Made by a program: the position numbers and the translations under genes
Notes under the pieces: model-generated
Database searches by the model: none
What the model was told of the DNA's origin: nothing
Seen by the model: only the letters and a program-made list of their open reading frames with translations
Origin: Anaerolineaceae bacterium
GTDB taxonomy: Bacteria > Chloroflexota > Anaerolineae > Anaerolineales > Anaerolineaceae
Direction of reading: 5' to 3'
NCBI GenBank assembly: GCA_003158355.1
Contig: PMIV01000155.1
Coordinates: forward strand, 1 to 22,812
Length of the DNA: 22,812 nucleotides
In this document: piece by piece, positions 1 to 8,727 of the stretch
Position numbering within the stretch: position 1 is the first letter of the stretch
Layout: every line of letters begins with the position of its first letter

Positions 1-145
1 ATGGGTATGTGTATGATGTGTATGAAGCGAGGAGCTTTTACACCTTTCTTGGCATACCTTTATCCAAATAGATAAAAAACCAGCCTAAAAAAAGTGTACT
101 GCTCCAGAAATGAGTTTTATGGAGCAGCCCAAAGATAGAAGATAC
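1..145. other. left edge, no gene assigned
   Basis: This stretch may hold the 3' end of a + strand gene that starts outside the window. Frame 1 is open from base 1 to a TAA at 73-75, and frame 3 is open to a TAG at 69-71. Both tails are too short to identify, so neither is called. A small inverted repeat follows (ctgctcca at 99-106, tggagcag at 120-127). The strong terminator just downstream suggests that a + strand transcript does end here. Confidence 0.4.
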
Positions 146-174
146 GCCCGGGATTGCTCCCGGGCTTTTTTATT
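146..174 (+). terminator. intrinsic terminator
   Basis: A perfect 8-bp GC-rich stem (gcccggga at 146-153, tcccgggc at 158-165) with a 4-base loop is followed at once by six T's and an AT-rich tail. It ends whatever unit enters from the left edge and insulates the SAM riboswitch downstream. Confidence 0.9.
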
Positions 175-212
175 TGTAAGCGAAAGTGCAACAAACAACT
201 GAATACGAATCG

Positions 213-313
213 CTCTTATCCAGAGAGGCAGAGGGACCGGCCCTATGAAGCCTCGACAACCAGTTCATTTGAACAAGGTGCCAATTCCGGCAGAACAATC
301 TGGAAGATGAGAG
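213..313 (+). promoter_or_regulatory. SAM-I (S-box) riboswitch aptamer
   Basis: The sequence matches the conserved S-box layout. The P1 arms are ctcttatc (213-220) and gatgagag (306-313), pairing with one G-U wobble. The agaggcagagggac block, the ggccctatgaagc block, the cgacaacc element and ggtgccaattcc follow in the expected order and spacing. This class binds S-adenosylmethionine and switches methionine and sulfur genes off when SAM is plentiful. It lies just before metA and is followed by a terminator hairpin, so control is probably by premature termination. Confidence 0.96.
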
Positions 314-328
314 GAGATCAATTTATCT

Positions 329-365
329 AGACCTCTTCTTATCATTTAGAAGAGGTCTTTTTTAT
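329..365 (+). terminator. riboswitch-controlled terminator (expression platform)
   Basis: A perfect 11-bp stem (agacctcttct at 329-339, agaagaggtct at 348-358) with an 8-base loop is followed by a T run. It sits 15 bases after the SAM-I aptamer. The 5' arm (cctct at 332-336) can pair with agagg at 310-314, which overlaps the 3' strand of P1. That gives a plausible antiterminator when SAM is absent, with termination when SAM is bound. Confidence 0.92.
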
Positions 366-387
366 AAACTTAGAAAAGGAAGAAATA

Positions 388-1323
388 ATGCCAATAAAAA
401 TACCCGATAAATTACCTGCTTTCGAAACTCTGACCAAAGAGAATATTTTTGTGATGAGCGAAGAACGCGCAACCTCACAGGATATACGAGCTTTAAAAAT
501 TGTTATTTTGAATTTAATGCCCACAAAAATAGCCACAGAAACTCAATTGCTGCGTTTGCTTGGGAATACATCGTTACAGGTTGAAGTGACCTTACTACGA
601 ACCAGTACCCACCAAAGCAAAAACACTCCTGAAGAACACTTATTGAATTTTTATCAAACATTAAATCAAATAAGTAACCAAAATTTCGACGGATTCATTA
701 TTACAGGGGCACCGGTCGAGCAGTTGTCTTTTGAAGAAGTGGATTACTGGAAAGAGTTGGAAGAAATATTAGACTGGGGATTACAACATGCTTATGCACA
801 ACTTTATATTTGCTGGGGAGCGCAAGCTGCCCTTTACCATCAATATGGAATTCCCAAATATTCTTTAGCAGCCAAACAGTTTGGTGTCTTTAAACATCAT
901 ATTACCGAAAAGAATGTGCAATTGCTGCGAGGTTTTGATGATACGTTTTATGCTCCACACTCGCGCCATACAGAAATTCGCCGGGGAGATATCGAAAAAG
1001 TACCCGGCTTAAAAATATTAGCTGAATCAAACGATGCCGGTATCTATATTGTGGCCAGTGATGACCACCGCCGTGTCTATGTTACGGGTCATTCAGAATA
1101 TGATCCGTTCACCCTGAAAGCGGAATATGACCGTGATGTTGCCGCAGGTTTACCAATCTCTGTACCGGTCAATTATTATCCCAACGATGATCCTGCTCAG
1201 ACACCAGTTGTACGCTGGCGCGGGCATTCTCACTTATTGTTCGCTAATTGGATCAATTACTACGTGTACCAAGAAACACCATACGATCTTACACAATTCA
1301 AACAGTTTATTCCGTTTGGATGA
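388..1323 (+). CDS. metA: homoserine O-acetyltransferase (MetA family)
   Basis: This enzyme acylates the hydroxyl of homoserine, the first committed step of methionine synthesis. At 311 residues it is full length for the family. The catalytic set known from E. coli MetA is at the same positions: Cys142 in CWGAQA, and His235 and Glu237 in GHSEYDP. Residue 111 is Glu ([10 protein letters not shown]). In this family Glu111 goes with acetyl-CoA use, and Gly111 (as in E. coli) with succinyl-CoA, so I infer an acetyltransferase. The downstream gene is an O-acetylhomoserine sulfhydrylase, which fits. The ATG at 388 has an aaaggaag ribosome site. Transcription is probably controlled by the SAM-I riboswitch immediately upstream. 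Many databases would label it homoserine O-succinyltransferase by name alone. Confidence 0.96.
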   Translation: MPIKIPDKLPAFETLTKENIFVMSEERATSQDIRALKIVILNLMPTKIATETQLLRLLGNTSLQVEVTLLRTSTHQSKNTPEEHLLNFYQTLNQISNQNFDGFIITGAPVEQLSFEEVDYWKELEEILDWGLQHAYAQLYICWGAQAALYHQYGIPKYSLAAKQFGVFKHHITEKNVQLLRGFDDTFYAPHSRHTEIRRGDIEKVPGLKILAESNDAGIYIVASDDHRRVYVTGHSEYDPFTLKAEYDRDVAAGLPISVPVNYYPNDDPAQTPVVRWRGHSHLLFANWINYYVYQETPYDLTQFKQFIPFG

Positions 1324-1600
1324 TGAAAAGGAGAAAAAGATCAACAACAATAATGATAACAACGATGTCTGGGTTTTATGAATCATAAATAATTTATTCC
1401 AAAAGATTGGAGGCTGTGGTAGTGAAAAAAAACAATTTCAAAAATCAAGCATGCGGTGTTGTAACACAGATTGAGTTGTGTTGTTGAAAAAATTGAGCAC
1501 GAAGAGATAATCTACAATGGCAAAATTGAATATAAAAGAGCTTTTTAAAAGCATAACTAAAAAAAATAAGATTAGCGGAAACCCGCAGAAGGAAAATAAA

Positions 1601-2905
1601 ATGTCTAACATTAAAGATTCAAAAACATGGGGTTTTACAACGAAGCAGGTCCATATTGGTCAGGAACATGCAGATCCCGTATCTGATTCAAGAGCAGTTC
1701 CTATTTATGCAACTACTTCTTATGTATTTCATAATGCACAGCATGCGGCTGACCGCTTCGGGCTTCGTGATGCAGGGAACATCTACGGCCGGTTGACAAA
1801 TACAACTCAATCAATTTTCGAAGAGAGAATCAACGCTCTCGAAGGCGGCGTGGCAGCACTGGCATTAGCTTCCGGCGCAGCAGCAGTCAATTACACGATT
1901 ACAGCGTTGGCAGCCCATGGTGAACATATCGTCTCCGCCAAGACCATTTATGGTGGTACATATGATTTGCTTGAGCATACCTTACCGCTCACCAATGGTA
2001 TCACTACAACCTTTGTGGATCCCGAAGTTAAAGGTTCGTTTGAAGCGGCGATCAAGCCGAACACCAAAGCGATCCTTATCGAAACTCTTGGCAATCCGAA
2101 TTCGAATATCATCGATATCGAAGAAGTTGCCAAGGTAGCTCACAAACACAAAATTCCATTGGTGATCGATTCAACTTTTGCTACTCCATACCTGGTCAGA
2201 CCCATTGAATACGGTGCAGATATCGTGATTCATTCAGCCACCAAGTTCATCGGCGGACATGGTACAGCGATCGGCGGTGTGATCGTTGATAGCGGTAAAT
2301 TCGATTGGAAAGCATCCGGCAAATATCCCTGGATTTCAGAACCCAACCCCAGCTATCATGGTATTTCCTTTGCTGATGCTGTAGGACCAGCCGCATTCGC
2401 CACCTACATTCGTGCGATTTTACTGCGCGATACCGGTTCCACGCTTTCTCCATTCCATGCTTTTATTTTCCTGCAAGGATTAGAGACGCTTTCTCTGCGT
2501 GTAGAACGGCATGTTGAAAACGCGCTGAAGATTGTTGACTATCTTGCCAAACAGCCGCAGGTAGAAGCGGTTCACCATCCATCTCTTGAGAGTGAACCCA
2601 GCCATCACCTGTATAAAAAATACTTCCCGAAGGGCGGCGGTTCGATCTTCACCTTTGAAATCAAGGGAGATGACAAGACAGCACAGAAATTTATCGACAA
2701 TCTGCCGATCTTCTCATTACTTGCAAATGTTGCAGATGTAAAATCTCTCGTCATTCATCCTGCAAGTACGACACATTCTCAATTAACTGCTGCTGAATTG
2801 CTTGACCAGGGTATTAAACCAAATACCATTCGTCTTTCTATCGGTATCGAAGATGTCAATGACTTGATCGCTGCGTTGGATTCTGCTTTTCAAGCAATCA
2901 AGTAG
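1601..2905 (+). CDS. metY: O-acetylhomoserine aminocarboxypropyltransferase (sulfhydrylase)
   Basis: A PLP-dependent Cys/Met-metabolism enzyme that replaces the acetyl group of O-acetylhomoserine with sulfide to give homocysteine. The PLP lysine lies in the motif HSATKFIGGHGTAIGG. Other family marks are the N-terminal TTKQVHIGQ and NPNSNIIDIEEVA segments and the C-terminal VADVKSLVIHP and IRLSIGIED segments. From the ATG at 1601 it has 434 residues, normal for MetY. That start has a good gaagga ribosome site. The frame stays open to an earlier ATG at 1517, which would add 28 Lys-rich residues atypical of the family and has a weaker ribosome site. It follows metA in the same direction with no clear terminator between them, so both are probably under the SAM-I riboswitch. 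Confidence 0.95.
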   Translation: MSNIKDSKTWGFTTKQVHIGQEHADPVSDSRAVPIYATTSYVFHNAQHAADRFGLRDAGNIYGRLTNTTQSIFEERINALEGGVAALALASGAAAVNYTITALAAHGEHIVSAKTIYGGTYDLLEHTLPLTNGITTTFVDPEVKGSFEAAIKPNTKAILIETLGNPNSNIIDIEEVAKVAHKHKIPLVIDSTFATPYLVRPIEYGADIVIHSATKFIGGHGTAIGGVIVDSGKFDWKASGKYPWISEPNPSYHGISFADAVGPAAFATYIRAILLRDTGSTLSPFHAFIFLQGLETLSLRVERHVENALKIVDYLAKQPQVEAVHHPSLESEPSHHLYKKYFPKGGGSIFTFEIKGDDKTAQKFIDNLPIFSLLANVADVKSLVIHPASTTHSQLTAAELLDQGIKPNTIRLSIGIEDVNDLIAALDSAFQAIK

Positions 2906-2998
2906 GGTTTCCTTAGTAGAGATCTAGAGATAATCGAAGATCTCGAAGAAATTTTGTAGGATTTGGATCAGGCACTGCAATCAGTCTGACCAGACAAT

Positions 2999-3049
2999 AT
3001 TCTCCTTCACCTGATGCTTTCAGTCTTCTGAAAGCATCAGGGGGAGAAT
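2999..3049 (+). repeat. long inverted repeat upstream of tRNA-Cys
   Basis: A perfect 14-bp stem (cctgatgctttcag at 3010-3023, its complement at 3028-3041) with loop tctt is extended by an outer 7-bp stem (attctcc at 2999-3005, ggagaat at 3043-3049) across a small asymmetric bulge. No T tract follows on the + strand, so it is not a standard intrinsic terminator. It ends 9 bases before the mature tRNA, so a role in processing or in ending the metY message is possible. A weaker 7-bp repeat (gagatct at 2919-2925, agatctc at 2938-2944) lies further left. Confidence 0.75.
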
Positions 3050-3058
3050 GCAAGAGAT

Positions 3059-3129
3059 GTTCACGTAGCCAAGTGGCAAGGCAACGGTCTGCAAAACCGT
3101 GACCGCGGGTTCGAGTCTCGCCGTGAACT
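3059..3129 (+). tRNA. tRNA-Cys (anticodon GCA)
   Basis: A full cloverleaf of 71 nt can be drawn. The acceptor stem is gttcacg/cgtgaac, the D stem gcc/ggc, the anticodon stem acggt/accgt with loop ctgcaaa (GCA anticodon), and the T stem gcggg/ctcgc with loop ttcgagt. Base 73 is U, the usual cysteine identity element. The CCA end is not encoded (the next bases are ct) and must be added after transcription. It lies between metY and a pair of CxxC proteins. Confidence 0.96.
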
Positions 3130-3164
3130 CTGGGACTAAAAATAAAAAAATTGGAGGTATAGAA

Positions 3165-3653
3165 ATGTCGGATTCGTTGAAACAACTTGATCATGCACCT
3201 CTTGGCACTAATCAGGCCACAATTATTGTTTTATTGCTTGTCGCATTTGTTTTAAACCTTCCCTGGTTGGTCACCCTGGTAGCGTTGGCAATGATTCTGG
3301 GAACCGTATTCAAACGGCCAGGGTTCGGTTTCTTGTATACGGCGCTGTTGAAGAAGTGGGGTTGGGTGAAACTTGATGTTTTTCCGGATAATCCAGAACC
3401 TCATCGGTTCGCGCAGGGGTTTGGCGGTGTGGTTGCTGCCGGATCGGCAGTCGCGCTCTGGTTGGGTGCTTCCACTTTGGGTTGGATATTAACCTGGGTG
3501 GTGATTTTACTCGCATCAGTCAATTTATTTCTCGGTTTTTGCGCTGGCTGCGCGGTCTATTATTGGCTTAATGCGCTAAAAGTACCTGGATTCAAGAAAT
3601 CTGCTCCCAGTGGAGTGTTCCCGGGGCTGCGGCCGAAAAAGAAGCTGGCATAA
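3165..3653 (+). CDS. DUF4395 membrane protein
   Basis: A 162-residue inner-membrane protein of the DUF4395 family, whose function is not established. Hydrophobic segments lie at about 18-49 (probably two helices), 86-101 and 105-135. The family signature NPEPHRFAQGFGG is at 76-88, and a CxxC pair (Cys126, Cys129, in GFCAGCAVYYW) sits in the last membrane segment. The ATG at 3165 has a strong ggaggt site. Upstream in-frame starts lie inside the tRNA and are rejected. The gene begins 35 bases after the tRNA and its stop overlaps the start of a thioredoxin gene, so the two are probably translated together. Pairing with a thioredoxin and the CxxC suggest a redox or sulfur-relay role, which is inference. 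Confidence 0.88.
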   Translation: MSDSLKQLDHAPLGTNQATIIVLLLVAFVLNLPWLVTLVALAMILGTVFKRPGFGFLYTALLKKWGWVKLDVFPDNPEPHRFAQGFGGVVAAGSAVALWLGASTLGWILTWVVILLASVNLFLGFCAGCAVYYWLNALKVPGFKKSAPSGVFPGLRPKKKLA

Positions 3654-4060
3654 TGTCGGATTCGATCATTCGTCTGGTTTTCAGTATTGGTTTGATCTTT
3701 CTGGGGTGGGTGGCTTATCGGTTGGTGAGATCGATCTCTTTACATATAGCCGGAAAGAACAGTCTAAATTTGGCTGGAACAAATCGTGCTTCCAAAACCA
3801 TTGTTTACTTTACAACGCCGGATTGTGTCGCGTGTATTTCAGCGCAAAAGCCGGCGTTGAATCAACTCAAAGAAACGCTGGGAAATGAATTGGAAGTAAT
3901 CGAGATCAATGCTTACGAGAAACCAGAACTAGCCAAGGAATGGGGTGTGATGAGTGTACCCACCACATTTATTCTGGATGCAAACGGTGTTCCATTTACA
4001 GTGAATTATGGGGTGACACCTTTTAAGAAACTGTTGGAACAAATAAACCGTTCAAGGTAA
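3653..4060 (+). CDS. membrane-anchored thioredoxin-like protein
   Basis: A 135-residue protein with one N-terminal hydrophobic segment (about 6-22), probably a membrane anchor, then a thioredoxin fold. The active site is TTPDCVAC (Cys58, Cys61), and the conserved cis-proline is in SVPTTFILD (Pro103). The CVAC centre differs from the usual CGPC, so its redox potential may differ. The start shares one base with the stop of the DUF4395 gene (taatg), which implies translational coupling. The first four residues (MSDS) and their 12 bases are the same as in the DUF4395 gene. It probably transfers electrons to or from that partner. I would not give it a trxA symbol. Confidence 0.87.
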   Translation: MSDSIIRLVFSIGLIFLGWVAYRLVRSISLHIAGKNSLNLAGTNRASKTIVYFTTPDCVACISAQKPALNQLKETLGNELEVIEINAYEKPELAKEWGVMSVPTTFILDANGVPFTVNYGVTPFKKLLEQINRSR

Positions 4061-4143
4061 TGTAACAAAGGCTTTATTTTATTGGATCAATACTGTGGTT
4101 CACATTCCATTTATCAAGAATTAAGTTCTTGTAGAAAAAAGAT

Positions 4144-4836
4144 ATGATCTCTAGAAAAATTGAATTCGATCTTGCTCCAGAATTACTTTCCAGCGGTTTG
4201 TGCGGTATTTATTTTGTGATCAGTGGTCTGTCAAACCGCGATAGCGACAATGGATTTGAAGTTTATAAAGATCAGCAGTTGCAACACTTACTTGAAACGC
4301 TGACCCCAGAGCAGGTGCAGCAGGATGTGATATTAAAAGGGTATCGTGAGCTGCATACCCATTTTGGTTTCTCGAATCGGAACTTTCCTGCTGCGCCAGA
4401 AACATTGGCTGAAAACCTGCTCAAATATCACCGTCTGGTGCAAGTTAACTTATTGGTAGATATCTACAATCTGGTTTCTCTCGAAACTCATGTGGCATTA
4501 GGTGCTCATGATTTAACCAATGTGGTTGGCAATATTCATTTGAGGCCAATGACAGGGGACGAGGCTTTCTGGCCGCTGGGGTCACTTGAGCCCAAAAAGG
4601 CGCGACCGGGGGGTTATTCTTACATCGACGACGCCAATGATATCTTGTGCATGCTCGATTCGAGGCAGGTGGAAAAATCAAAGGTGACTTCGGCGACCAC
4701 AGAGAGCTTTTACATATTGCAAGGTAATGCGCTTACCAGCCCGGAAAAACTCCATCAATGCGCAGAGTATCTGATCGAGTTGACGAAGCGGTATTGTGGG
4801 GGAGAAGAATATTATCTCTATCCTAAAGCTGAATGA
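4144..4836 (+). CDS. B3/B4 (PheRS beta-like) tRNA-binding domain protein
   Basis: A 230-residue soluble protein that I recognise as a stand-alone B3/B4 domain of the kind found in the beta subunit of phenylalanyl-tRNA synthetase, where it edits mischarged tRNA. Typical segments are YRELHTHFGFSNRN (67-80), the helix-strand block KYHRLVQVNLLVDIYNLVSL (94-113), SLETHVALGAHDL (112-124), and GYSYIDDANDILCMLDSRQ near 157-175. No synthetase catalytic domain is attached. The family is often annotated as a possible amino-acid deacylase, but the true substrate is unknown. The ribosome site before the ATG at 4144 is weak (aaaaaag). It follows the thioredoxin gene by 83 bases, and a terminator shared with the arabinose operon follows. 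Confidence 0.85.
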   Translation: MISRKIEFDLAPELLSSGLCGIYFVISGLSNRDSDNGFEVYKDQQLQHLLETLTPEQVQQDVILKGYRELHTHFGFSNRNFPAAPETLAENLLKYHRLVQVNLLVDIYNLVSLETHVALGAHDLTNVVGNIHLRPMTGDEAFWPLGSLEPKKARPGGYSYIDDANDILCMLDSRQVEKSKVTSATTESFYILQGNALTSPEKLHQCAEYLIELTKRYCGGEEYYLYPKAE

Positions 4837-4841
4837 TAATT

Positions 4842-4882
4842 AAAAAAGTAAGGATGAACCAGCGAACTCTGGTTCATCCTTA
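4842..4882 (-). terminator. intrinsic terminator of the arabinose operon
   Basis: A perfect 14-bp stem (taaggatgaaccag at 4849-4862, its complement at 4869-4882) with a 6-base loop lies between two converging units. Read on the - strand it is followed by a run of T's (the six A's at 4842-4847), so it should end the araD transcript. It may also stop the + strand B3/B4 gene, although no T run follows in that direction. Confidence 0.85.
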
Positions 4883-4905
4883 TCCAAAAAAGCGATTTTT
4901 ATTTT

Positions 4906-5592
4906 CTATTGGCCGTAATAGGCATTTTTTCCGTGTTTGCGGAGAAAATGTTTGTCGAGAAGCTCTTTCTGCATAGGAGAAAGCTTTGAGTTCAAAGTGA
5001 GAGCATGATATTGCATGAAAGCAACTTCTTCCAACACAACTGCTGCTTCAACTGCTTTCTTTGGAGTTTTGCCCCAGCAAAAAGGACCATGACTTTGTAC
5101 AAGAACGGCAGGAATTGCATCGGGATCAATATCTTTGTAGGTCTCGATAATCACTGTGCCAGTTTCTTTCTCGTAATCTCCGGCGATCTCTGACGGAGTC
5201 AACATTCGCGTGCATGGAATTGCACCATAGAAATGGTCTGCGTGCGTTGTCCCTGTTGGAATGATCGACTTCCCGGCCTGGGCAAAACTAGTGGCCCAAC
5301 GGCTGTGAGTGTGCACAATACCGCCAATGTTTGGAAATGCCTTGTACAACTCAACATGTGTGGGTGTATCAGAGGATGGCTTCAATTTGCCCTCGATGAC
5401 TTTGCCATCGAGATCGACAATTACCATATCGTCTTTGGTCATTTCCTCATAACCAACCCCTGAGGGTTTGATCGCAACCAAACCGCTGGCCCGATCGATC
5501 CCCGATACGTTGCCCCAGGTAAAGGTAACCAGACCATATTTGGGCAGAAGCAGGTTAGCCTCCAACACTTGTTGTTTCAGTAATTCCAGCAT
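4906..5592 (-). CDS. araD: L-ribulose-5-phosphate 4-epimerase
   Basis: A class II aldolase-fold enzyme that epimerises L-ribulose-5-phosphate to D-xylulose-5-phosphate, the last step of arabinose catabolism before the pentose phosphate or phosphoketolase routes. At 228 residues it matches the family (E. coli 231). The zinc ligands are visible as His94 and His96 in VHTHS and His168 in QSHGP. Asp119 in THADHFYG matches the catalytic aspartate. The C terminus AYYGQ is also typical. The start lies one base after the stop of araA, and its weak ribosome site (ggga) is inside araA, which implies coupled translation. It is the last gene of the operon. Confidence 0.96.
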   Translation of the reverse strand: MLELLKQQVLEANLLLPKYGLVTFTWGNVSGIDRASGLVAIKPSGVGYEEMTKDDMVIVDLDGKVIEGKLKPSSDTPTHVELYKAFPNIGGIVHTHSRWATSFAQAGKSIIPTGTTHADHFYGAIPCTRMLTPSEIAGDYEKETGTVIIETYKDIDPDAIPAVLVQSHGPFCWGKTPKKAVEAAVVLEEVAFMQYHALTLNSKLSPMQKELLDKHFLRKHGKNAYYGQ

Positions 5593-5593
5593 A

Positions 5594-7072
5594 TTATCCC
5601 AGCTTCCAGAGCAAGTCGTTAACCCGGAGTTCTTTGATCAGTTCTTCTGTAGTGGTTTTCTCAGTGAGATGGACATATTCGATATCCATCATTACAGCCC
5701 AATCTTGAAGCATTTCCGGGGTGGCGTCATAGGTCAATACCGTGTGGTGAGCTCCACCGCAGGTGATCCACTGGCGGATGCCTTCACGGAGATTCGGTTT
5801 AATCTTCCACATTACCCTGGCGACAGGTAAATTCGGCATTTCCATGATTGGTTTGACGCATTCGACGTCTTGAACGATCAAGCGCAGACGTCCACCCATA
5901 TCGATCAGAGAGATCACCACCGCTTCACCGGCATGACCTTCGAAAACAAGGCGAGCCGGCGCTTCTTTACCGCCAATTCCAAGCGGGTGAACCTCGATGT
6001 GGGGTTTTGCGGCTGCGATGGATGGACAAACCTCAAGCATATGGGCACCCAAAGAGTATTCGTTATTCTTCTCATAATGATAGGTGTAGTCTTCCATGAA
6101 AGAACTGCCGCCCTTAAGACCCTGGGTCATGGCTTTGATAATATGGGTCATCGCGCCAGTTTTCCAATCGCCTTCAGCGCCGTATCCATATCCCTTCGCC
6201 ATCAAATTCTGAGAAGCAATGCCGGGAAGTTCTTCCATCCCCCAAAGATCCTGGAAGGTATTGCTGTAAGCATCCGCGTGTTCTCTCTTGAGGATGCGTT
6301 CCATGGCAATTTCTTCCTTGGCCTGGTAATAAACCGCATGTAGATCTTCAGTCTTTAATTCATATGCGGCCTTGTATTCTTTGACTTTTTCTTCAGCTTC
6401 TTTATCCGTGACTTTACTAATCTCATTTACAAGTTCACCCACCGGCCAGGTATTGACCTGCCAGCCCAATTTGATCTGCACTTCAACCTTGTCACCTTCA
6501 GTCACAGCTACTTCGCGCATGTTATCGCCAAAGCGAACAACGGATAAATTTTGGCTGACCTTATACCCGACTGCAGCCCGCATCCATTCGCCAAGTGACT
6601 TAATCGCACTTTCATCTTTCCAATGGCCAACGATCACTTTCCGGTGCAAACGCATTCTGGCTCCAATGAAGCCATGTTCGCGATCTCCATGAGCTGCCTG
6701 ATTGAGATTCATGAAATCCATATCAATCTCTTCGTTGGGAATATCGTGATGGTATTGGGTAGCGAAATGGCAATACGGCTTCTGTAATAGAGCAAGCCCA
6801 TTGATCCACATCTTCGAGGGAGAAAAAGTGTGGCACCAAGCGACCAGACCGACACATTTATCGTCAAAGTTCGCATCCTTAATGATCTTGGTGACTTCCT
6901 CATTCGATTTGATCGTGCCTTTATAGATAAATTTGCACGGAATGTTTTCGTTCGCGTTAATATATGTTGCGATTTCCTGGCCGCGTTTTGCCACGGTTTC
7001 AAGAACTTCAGATCCATATAATAATTGCGAACCAACTACAAACCAGACTTCTTGCTCTTTTAGATTTACCAT
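5594..7072 (-). CDS. araA: L-arabinose isomerase
   Basis: Converts L-arabinose to L-ribulose in the cytoplasm with a divalent metal. It is 492 residues long, against about 500 for E. coli AraA. The expected metal ligands are present: Glu300 in GYGAEGDWK, Glu327 in [10 protein letters not shown], His344 in GAHMLEVCP, and His442/443 in GGAHHTVL. The N-terminal [12 protein letters not shown] and the segment [10 protein letters not shown] are also family hallmarks. The ATG at 7072 has a gtggag ribosome site. It lies between the kinase and araD in one operon and gives the best evidence that the whole locus handles arabinose. Confidence 0.97.
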   Translation of the reverse strand: MVNLKEQEVWFVVGSQLLYGSEVLETVAKRGQEIATYINANENIPCKFIYKGTIKSNEEVTKIIKDANFDDKCVGLVAWCHTFSPSKMWINGLALLQKPYCHFATQYHHDIPNEEIDMDFMNLNQAAHGDREHGFIGARMRLHRKVIVGHWKDESAIKSLGEWMRAAVGYKVSQNLSVVRFGDNMREVAVTEGDKVEVQIKLGWQVNTWPVGELVNEISKVTDKEAEEKVKEYKAAYELKTEDLHAVYYQAKEEIAMERILKREHADAYSNTFQDLWGMEELPGIASQNLMAKGYGYGAEGDWKTGAMTHIIKAMTQGLKGGSSFMEDYTYHYEKNNEYSLGAHMLEVCPSIAAAKPHIEVHPLGIGGKEAPARLVFEGHAGEAVVISLIDMGGRLRLIVQDVECVKPIMEMPNLPVARVMWKIKPNLREGIRQWITCGGAHHTVLTYDATPEMLQDWAVMMDIEYVHLTEKTTTEELIKELRVNDLLWKLG

Positions 7073-7119
7073 TTTCTAAACTCCACTTTAATTTTCTCTC
7101 ATATTTGTAATAATGATTA

Positions 7120-8727
7120 TTACTTGAAAGCATCCACAGCCGCTCTTTCAATAACCAATCCTTTTTTGTAGCGGTCCATAAATGCAATAAACCCTTCAAC
7201 ATCTTTTTTGTCGGGCGAAATTGTCGACCCGGCGTTACCGGCGAAAACATTTTTGGAAAGATAAACTTCCAAAGGTTCGTTTTCTTTCTTATTGAGCATG
7301 TACGAAGCTAATAATGCGATCCCCCAGGGGCCGCCTTCGCTGGCAGTATCCATAACAGAAACGGGGACGTTCATTGCTGCTGCCATAACTTTTTGGCCCA
7401 CTCCCTTGGTTTTGAAAAAACCACCGTGCCCAAGGACTTGATCTACTTTAACGTGTTCTTGTTCAAAGAGAATATCCAGACCAATTTTCAGCGCGCCAAG
7501 CGCTGAAAATAGATGAACTCGCATGAAATTCGCGAGAGTGAAATGGCTTTCAGGTGTGCGGACAAACAAAGGACGGCCTTCTTCAAAATGAGTGATATGC
7601 TCACCTGAAAAATAATTATAGGAGAGGAGATCACCGCAATCTGCCTCGCCTTCGAGTGCTTTTTGGTATAGCATTTCAAATAATTTTGATTGATCAATCT
7701 CGACACCAAGTACACCAGTAAATTCACGGAACAAGCCGACCCAGGCATTGAGATCAGTTGTACAGTTGTTGCAATGAACCATGGCAACATGCTTGCCTGT
7801 GGGCGTGGTCACCATATCGATCTCGGGATAAACTTTGGATAATGGTTTCTCCAAAACGATCATGGCGAAGACAGAGGTCCCGGCAGAAACATTGCCAGTA
7901 CGCACTGCAACGCTGTTAGTCGCGACCATACCAGTGCCGGCATCCCCCTCAGGTGGGCATAAGGGAATTGCTGGGCGCAGATTACCAGTAGGATCAAGCA
8001 ATTTAGCACCATCTTCAGTGAGAACACCGGCTGAATCACCAGCTAAAAGGACTTCGGGTAAGATCTCTTGAAGCTTCCATGGATAGTTTTCTGATTTTAT
8101 TTTTTGGTTGAAAAGATCAATTTTATGAGCATCGTAACTGTTGGTTTTACTGTCGATTGGGAACATTCCTGATGCATCGCCAATACCCAAGACTTTATGA
8201 CCGGTTAGCTTCCAATGGACATAACCTGCCAGCGTAGTCAGGAACTTGATATCTTTAACATGGGGCTCTTTGTTTAAAATTGCTTGATAAAGGTGAGCAA
8301 TGCTCCAGCGCTGTGGAATATTGAATTGAAAAAGGTTGGTTAGATCCATCGAGGCTTGTTCGGTCATGGTATTCCGCCATGTGCGGAAGGGTACAAGTAA
8401 ATTGTCATTTTTGTCGAATGGCAGGTACCCGTGCATCATAGCGCTGAATCCGATAGAACCAATCGTCTTGAGCGGGATATTGTATTTTTCAAGAACTTCA
8501 GCGCTCAGCTTTTGGTAACTATCCTGCAGGCCTTTCCAAACATCCTCAAGACTGTATGTCCAGATGCCATTTTCGTATTGATTTTCCCAATCATGGCTAC
8601 CCGATGCCAGCAGCGTATGGTCTTCACCGATCAGAACTGCTTTGATACGAGTTGAACCGAACTCAATGCCTAAAGTGGTTTTTCCGCTTTCGATTTCTCT
8701 TTTGATTTCGTTATGATCTATATTCAT
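7120..8727 (-). CDS. araB: L-ribulokinase, FGGY family (xylulokinase-like type)
   Basis: An ATP-dependent sugar kinase of 535 residues. The N-terminal phosphate motif is [10 protein letters not shown] (20-29), with Glu where most FGGY kinases have Asp. Next come [13 protein letters not shown] (93-105), the probable catalytic base region [10 protein letters not shown] with Asp262, the ATP-site segment GNVSAGTS (278-285), and near the C terminus [10 protein letters not shown] and SEGGPWGIA. It resembles the xylulokinase-like kinases found in araBDA clusters of Clostridia and Bacteroidetes rather than E. coli AraB. Function is therefore assigned from context with araA and araD, and a general pentulokinase remains possible. 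The ATG at 8727 has a ggag site 7 bases upstream. Confidence 0.85.
   Translation of the reverse strand: MNIDHNEIKREIESGKTTLGIEFGSTRIKAVLIGEDHTLLASGSHDWENQYENGIWTYSLEDVWKGLQDSYQKLSAEVLEKYNIPLKTIGSIGFSAMMHGYLPFDKNDNLLVPFRTWRNTMTEQASMDLTNLFQFNIPQRWSIAHLYQAILNKEPHVKDIKFLTTLAGYVHWKLTGHKVLGIGDASGMFPIDSKTNSYDAHKIDLFNQKIKSENYPWKLQEILPEVLLAGDSAGVLTEDGAKLLDPTGNLRPAIPLCPPEGDAGTGMVATNSVAVRTGNVSAGTSVFAMIVLEKPLSKVYPEIDMVTTPTGKHVAMVHCNNCTTDLNAWVGLFREFTGVLGVEIDQSKLFEMLYQKALEGEADCGDLLSYNYFSGEHITHFEEGRPLFVRTPESHFTLANFMRVHLFSALGALKIGLDILFEQEHVKVDQVLGHGGFFKTKGVGQKVMAAAMNVPVSVMDTASEGGPWGIALLASYMLNKKENEPLEVYLSKNVFAGNAGSTISPDKKDVEGFIAFMDRYKKGLVIERAAVDAFK

Noticed and set aside
99..127. 8-bp inverted repeat ahead of the first terminator as a second terminator
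   Set aside because: No T run follows on the + strand, and no - strand gene close by needs one.
1127..1381. 84-residue + strand frame overlapping the end of metA
   Set aside because: It lies mostly within metA in another frame, has no ribosome site, and metA is certain.
1463..1482. Small hairpin aacaca/tgtgtt in the metA-metY gap as a regulatory element
   Set aside because: Only 6 bp in low-complexity AT-rich sequence, with no T run; not distinguishable from chance.
5870..6343. 157-residue + strand frame inside araA
   Set aside because: Antisense shadow of a well-supported isomerase gene.
7107..7123. 17-bp AT palindrome gtaataat-g-attattac at the stop of the kinase gene
   Set aside because: One-base centre cannot form a hairpin loop, it overlaps coding sequence, and simple AT composition explains it.
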